Assembly: GCA_030247855.1 (NCBI GenBank)
Contig: JAPDRN010000054.1
Location: 1-64,000, forward strand
Source of the DNA: Knufia peltigerae
Lineage: Eukaryota > Ascomycota > Eurotiomycetes > Chaetothyriales > Trichomeriaceae
Length of the DNA: 64,000 nt
Reading direction: 5' to 3'
A program made the position numbers and the translations under genes. The notes beneath the pieces are model-generated. The model saw only the letters and a program-made list of their open reading frames with translations. It made no database searches and was not told where the DNA came from. This document shows, piece after piece, positions 61,357 through 64,000 of this stretch; positions within the stretch are counted from its first letter, which is position 1, and every line of letters begins with the position of its first letter.

Positions 61357-62201
61357 CAGCGTACCTTCAACGTGGCCAGGCCGATCAGCACCAGCACGAC
61401 GGAGATGATCCAGAAGCGCACGATCACGCGCGGCTCCGGCCAGCCCTTCAGCTCGAAGTGGTGATGGATCGGCGCCATGCGGAACACGCGCTTGCCGGTC
61501 AGCTTGAACGAGGCGACCTGGATCATCACCGACAGCGTTTCGATGACGAACACGCCGCCCATGATCACCAGCACCAGTTCCTGGCGGGTGATCACCGCAA
61601 TGGTGCCCAGCACCGCACCCAGCGACAGTGCGCCGATATCGCCCATGAACACCATGGCCGGATAGGTGTTGAACCAGAGGAAGCCCAGCCCTGCGCCAGC
61701 AATCGCGGCGCAGATGATGACCAGCTCACCGGCGCCAGGAATCTGCGGGATCTGCAGGTAGTTGGCGAACACCACGTTGCCCGAGGCATAGGCGAACACG
61801 CCCAGCGCACAGGCCACCAGTACGGTGGGCATGATCGCCAGCCCATCCAGGCCGTCGGTCAGGTTGACCGCGTTGGAGAAGCCGACGATCCAGAAATAGG
61901 CAATGGCCACGAAACCGATGCCGGCCAGCGGCAGCGCCACCGACTTGAACATGGGGATATAGAAGGTCAGCGCCGCCGGCACGTCAGCGGTCTGGAACAG
62001 GAAGATGCCCGCAGCCAGGCCGAAGATCGACTGCAGCAGGTACTTCCAGCGCGACTTCAGGCCATTCGGGTCGCGACGGACGATCTTGATCCAGTCGTCG
62101 TACCAGCCGATGGCGCCGAAGCACAGCATCACCGCCAGCACCAGCCACACGTAGCGGTTGCGCAGGTCAGCCCACATCAGCACCGACAGGGTGACAGTGA
62201 G

Positions 62202-62234
<33 letters not shown>

Positions 62235-62441
62235 GGCCTTGGAGAAATGGGTCTGCGGGCCGTCCTTGCGGATCGGCTGGCCACCCTTGAACTGGGCAAG
62301 CTTGCGGATCATCGCCGGGCCGAGCCACAGCGACAGGAACAGCGCCGTCAACGCGGCAAGGATGGCGCGGAACGTCTGGTAGTTGAACAGCCCGAACAGG
62401 CTCTCCAACTGCTGCAACCATCGAGCCAGTTCATACAACAT
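61356..62441 (-). CDS. mraY: Phospho-N-acetylmuramoyl-pentapeptide-transferase MraY
   Basis: Transfers phospho-MurNAc-pentapeptide to undecaprenyl phosphate, giving lipid I. 361 aa from ATG 62441 ([11 protein letters not shown]), ten helices. Motifs: [25 protein letters not shown] with the catalytic aspartates, and [14 protein letters not shown]. It overlaps murF by 11 nt. Confidence 0.98.
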
Positions 62442-63825
62442 GCGGGGATTCCTCTCCTTGCGCCAGCAGCGCTTTGACAATCGTGTCCATGGCGCTGCCA
62501 CGGGAGCCCTTGACCAGGCAGCGCACGCCGGCGTGCAGCTCGTCCTTCAGCGCCTGCGACAGCGCGTCATGGGTGGTGAAATGGCGTCCGCCCTCGCCAA
62601 ACGCGGCGGCGGCGGCGGCACTGAGCGGGCCCAGTGCATACAGGCGCTTGAGGCCGGCGGCACGCGCGCGGATGCCCGCCTGTGCATGCAGTGCCTCGGC
62701 ATCGGGACCCAGCTCGCGCATGTCGCCCAGCACCAGCCAGCCCTCTTCCGGTGCAGCCGCCAGCGCATCGATGGCGGCGGCCAGCGAACCGGGGTTGGCG
62801 TTGTAGCTGTCGTCCACCAGCACCGCGCCGTTGTGCAGCTGATGGGCGATCTGCCGGCCCGGCACCGGCTGCGCTTCGGCCAGGCCGGTGGCCACCAGTG
62901 ACAGCTCGATGCCAGCGGCAAGCGCCAGGCTGGCGGCGGCCAACGCATTGCTGATGTTGTGGCGGCCCGGCAGGCCCAGCACCACGCCCGCCTCGCCCAT
63001 CGGCGTGACCAGCGTGAAGCGGCTGCCCTGCGCACCGGCGCGGATGTCGCGCGCGGTGACGTCGGCCGTGTGTTCCAAGCCATAGCGCAGCACCCGGCAA
63101 CGTGCCGGGGTACCGATGAAATGCTGTTCGAACCAGCGCCCGTAAGCGTCGTCGACATTGATCACCGCCACGCCATCGGCCGGCAGTGCGGCGTAGATCG
63201 CGCCCTTGGTCACGGCAACGCCGAGCAGGCTGCCCATCCGCTCCAGGTGGGCCGGCGCGATGTTGTTGACCAGGGCATAGCGCGGGCGCGCGACGTCGGT
63301 CAGGTAGGCAATATCGCCCGGCTTGCCAGCACCCATCTCGTAGACGGCGTAGTCGGCATCTTCCGGTGCGTCGATCACTGCCAGCGGCAGGCCGATCTCG
63401 TTGTTGCGGTTGCCCGGGTTGGCGTAGACCACCTTGTGTGCGTGCTGGGCCACCTGCTGCAGGATCGCCAGCAGCAGACTCTTCACGCTGGTCTTGCCGT
63501 TGCTGCCGGTGATGGCGAACAGTTCGGTCGCACGGTCGCGCTGCATGCCAGCGGCGATCTTCGCCAGCGCGCGCTCGCTGTCGGCCACCAGTACCTGCGG
63601 CAGGTCCAGCGGCAGCAGGCGCTCGACCAGCAACGCGCTGGCGCCACGTGCATGCGCGTCAGCGGCGAAGTCATGGCCGTCGAAGCGTTCGCCACGCAGC
63701 GCCACGTACAGGCTGCCCGGGCCAAGGCTGCGGGTATCGTTGCTGATGGCGTCGATGGCCACGTCGTCGCCGTGGATTTCGCCACCGGCCCAGTGGGCGA
63801 TCAGCGAAAGCAGGGTGCGCTTCAT
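62431..63825 (-). CDS. murF: UDP-MurNAc-tripeptide--D-alanyl-D-alanine ligase MurF
   Basis: Adds D-Ala-D-Ala to the UDP-MurNAc-tripeptide. 464 aa. [15 protein letters not shown] (P-loop), [33 protein letters not shown] and [11 protein letters not shown] are diagnostic for MurF. The start overlaps the murE stop (ATGA). Confidence 0.97.
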   Translation of the reverse strand: MKRTLLSLIAHWAGGEIHGDDVAIDAISNDTRSLGPGSLYVALRGERFDGHDFAADAHARGASALLVERLLPLDLPQVLVADSERALAKIAAGMQRDRATELFAITGSNGKTSVKSLLLAILQQVAQHAHKVVYANPGNRNNEIGLPLAVIDAPEDADYAVYEMGAGKPGDIAYLTDVARPRYALVNNIAPAHLERMGSLLGVAVTKGAIYAALPADGVAVINVDDAYGRWFEQHFIGTPARCRVLRYGLEHTADVTARDIRAGAQGSRFTLVTPMGEAGVVLGLPGRHNISNALAAASLALAAGIELSLVATGLAEAQPVPGRQIAHQLHNGAVLVDDSYNANPGSLAAAIDALAAAPEEGWLVLGDMRELGPDAEALHAQAGIRARAAGLKRLYALGPLSAAAAAAFGEGGRHFTTHDALSQALKDELHAGVRCLVKGSRGSAMDTIVKALLAQGEESPHVV

Positions 63826-64000
63826 GCGGCGCCCTCCCCAGCCTGGGCTGCTAGAACACCGGCCTTGGCAGCCAGTGCAGCCGCTGCCACTTCGGTGTCG
63901 TCGAAGTCATGGCGCACGCCATTCACTTCCTGGTACGGCTCGTGGCCCTTGCCGGCGATCAGGACGATGTCGCCGGCACCGGCGCGCTTCACCGCCAGGC
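63822..64000 (-). CDS. murE: UDP-MurNAc-L-Ala-D-Glu--2,6-diaminopimelate ligase MurE, C-terminal end
   Basis: Partial gene; the right edge cuts it. The last 58 codons plus stop are seen, with the C-terminal motif [16 protein letters not shown] found in MurE just before its end, followed by [13 protein letters not shown] and an Ala-rich tail. It adds meso-diaminopimelate to the peptide stem. It overlaps murF by 4 nt. ftsL, ftsI and mraZ/rsmH, expected further upstream, lie outside the window. Confidence 0.93.
   Translation of the reverse strand, partial: LAVKRAGAGDIVLIAGKGHEPYQEVNGVRHDFDDTEVAAAALAAKAGVLAAQAGEGAA

Overview
The window is a high-GC gammaproteobacterial chromosome segment from the Xanthomonadaceae, almost certainly Stenotrophomonas (S. 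maltophilia group). The evidence is the dcw order ending in ftsZ-lpxC followed by a divergent dciA / M23 peptidase pair and secA, the xanthomonad-like SAH riboswitch before sahH, and dozens of short GTAG-tipped palindromes of the kind described in S. maltophilia as SMAG elements. No phage, IS, plasmid, CRISPR, tRNA or rRNA gene was seen; this is core chromosome.

Layout. 1-2.3 kb: end of rsmA(ksgA), apaG, apaH and a DUF1287 lipoprotein. 2.3-7.1 kb (minus strand): lemA and two TPM-domain proteins, then lgt-thyA-hypothetical-folA, mostly joined by stop/start overlaps. 7.1-7.7 kb: a non-coding patch with two large palindromic elements that share a 52-nt core. 7.7-14.1 kb: MFS exporter, TerC, DgkA, two SGNH esterases and a two-component system. 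14.1-17.4 kb: ABC ATPase plus FtsX-like permease. 17.6-21.9 kb: a Fur-box-controlled haem locus (hemP, TonB receptor, HemS-like half protein, DUF6607). 22-28.7 kb: aldo/keto reductase, nupC, ribokinase, dusB, methyltransferase, YdjM-like membrane protein. 28.8-31.3 kb: LpxH-like phosphatase and an OlsF-like fused acyltransferase.

31.6-47.2 kb holds the activated-methyl cycle (metK, SAH riboswitch-sahH, metF) interleaved with a thioesterase, ppc, an S9 peptidase, a YbaK-type deacylase, an amidohydrolase, a Nudix-ThiE fusion and several orphans. 47.3-64 kb is the secA/envelope region and the minus-strand division and cell-wall cluster murE'-murF-mraY-ftsW-murG-murC-ddlB-ftsQ-ftsA-ftsZ-lpxC; most of its genes overlap by 1-11 nt, the gaps being murC/murG, ftsA/ftsZ and ftsZ/lpxC. 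It makes lipid II, the divisome core and the first committed lipid A enzyme.

The most interesting material is non-coding: palindrome families between genes, including tandem arrays at fixed 41-bp and 25-bp periods; the fact that all seven TAG stop codons found lie inside GTAG, several of them the tip of a palindrome; genes whose -10 hexamer lies exactly six bases before the ATG (likely leaderless mRNAs); and a possible small RNA between dciA and lpxC. Very long antisense open frames over most genes are GC-codon shadows and were not annotated.
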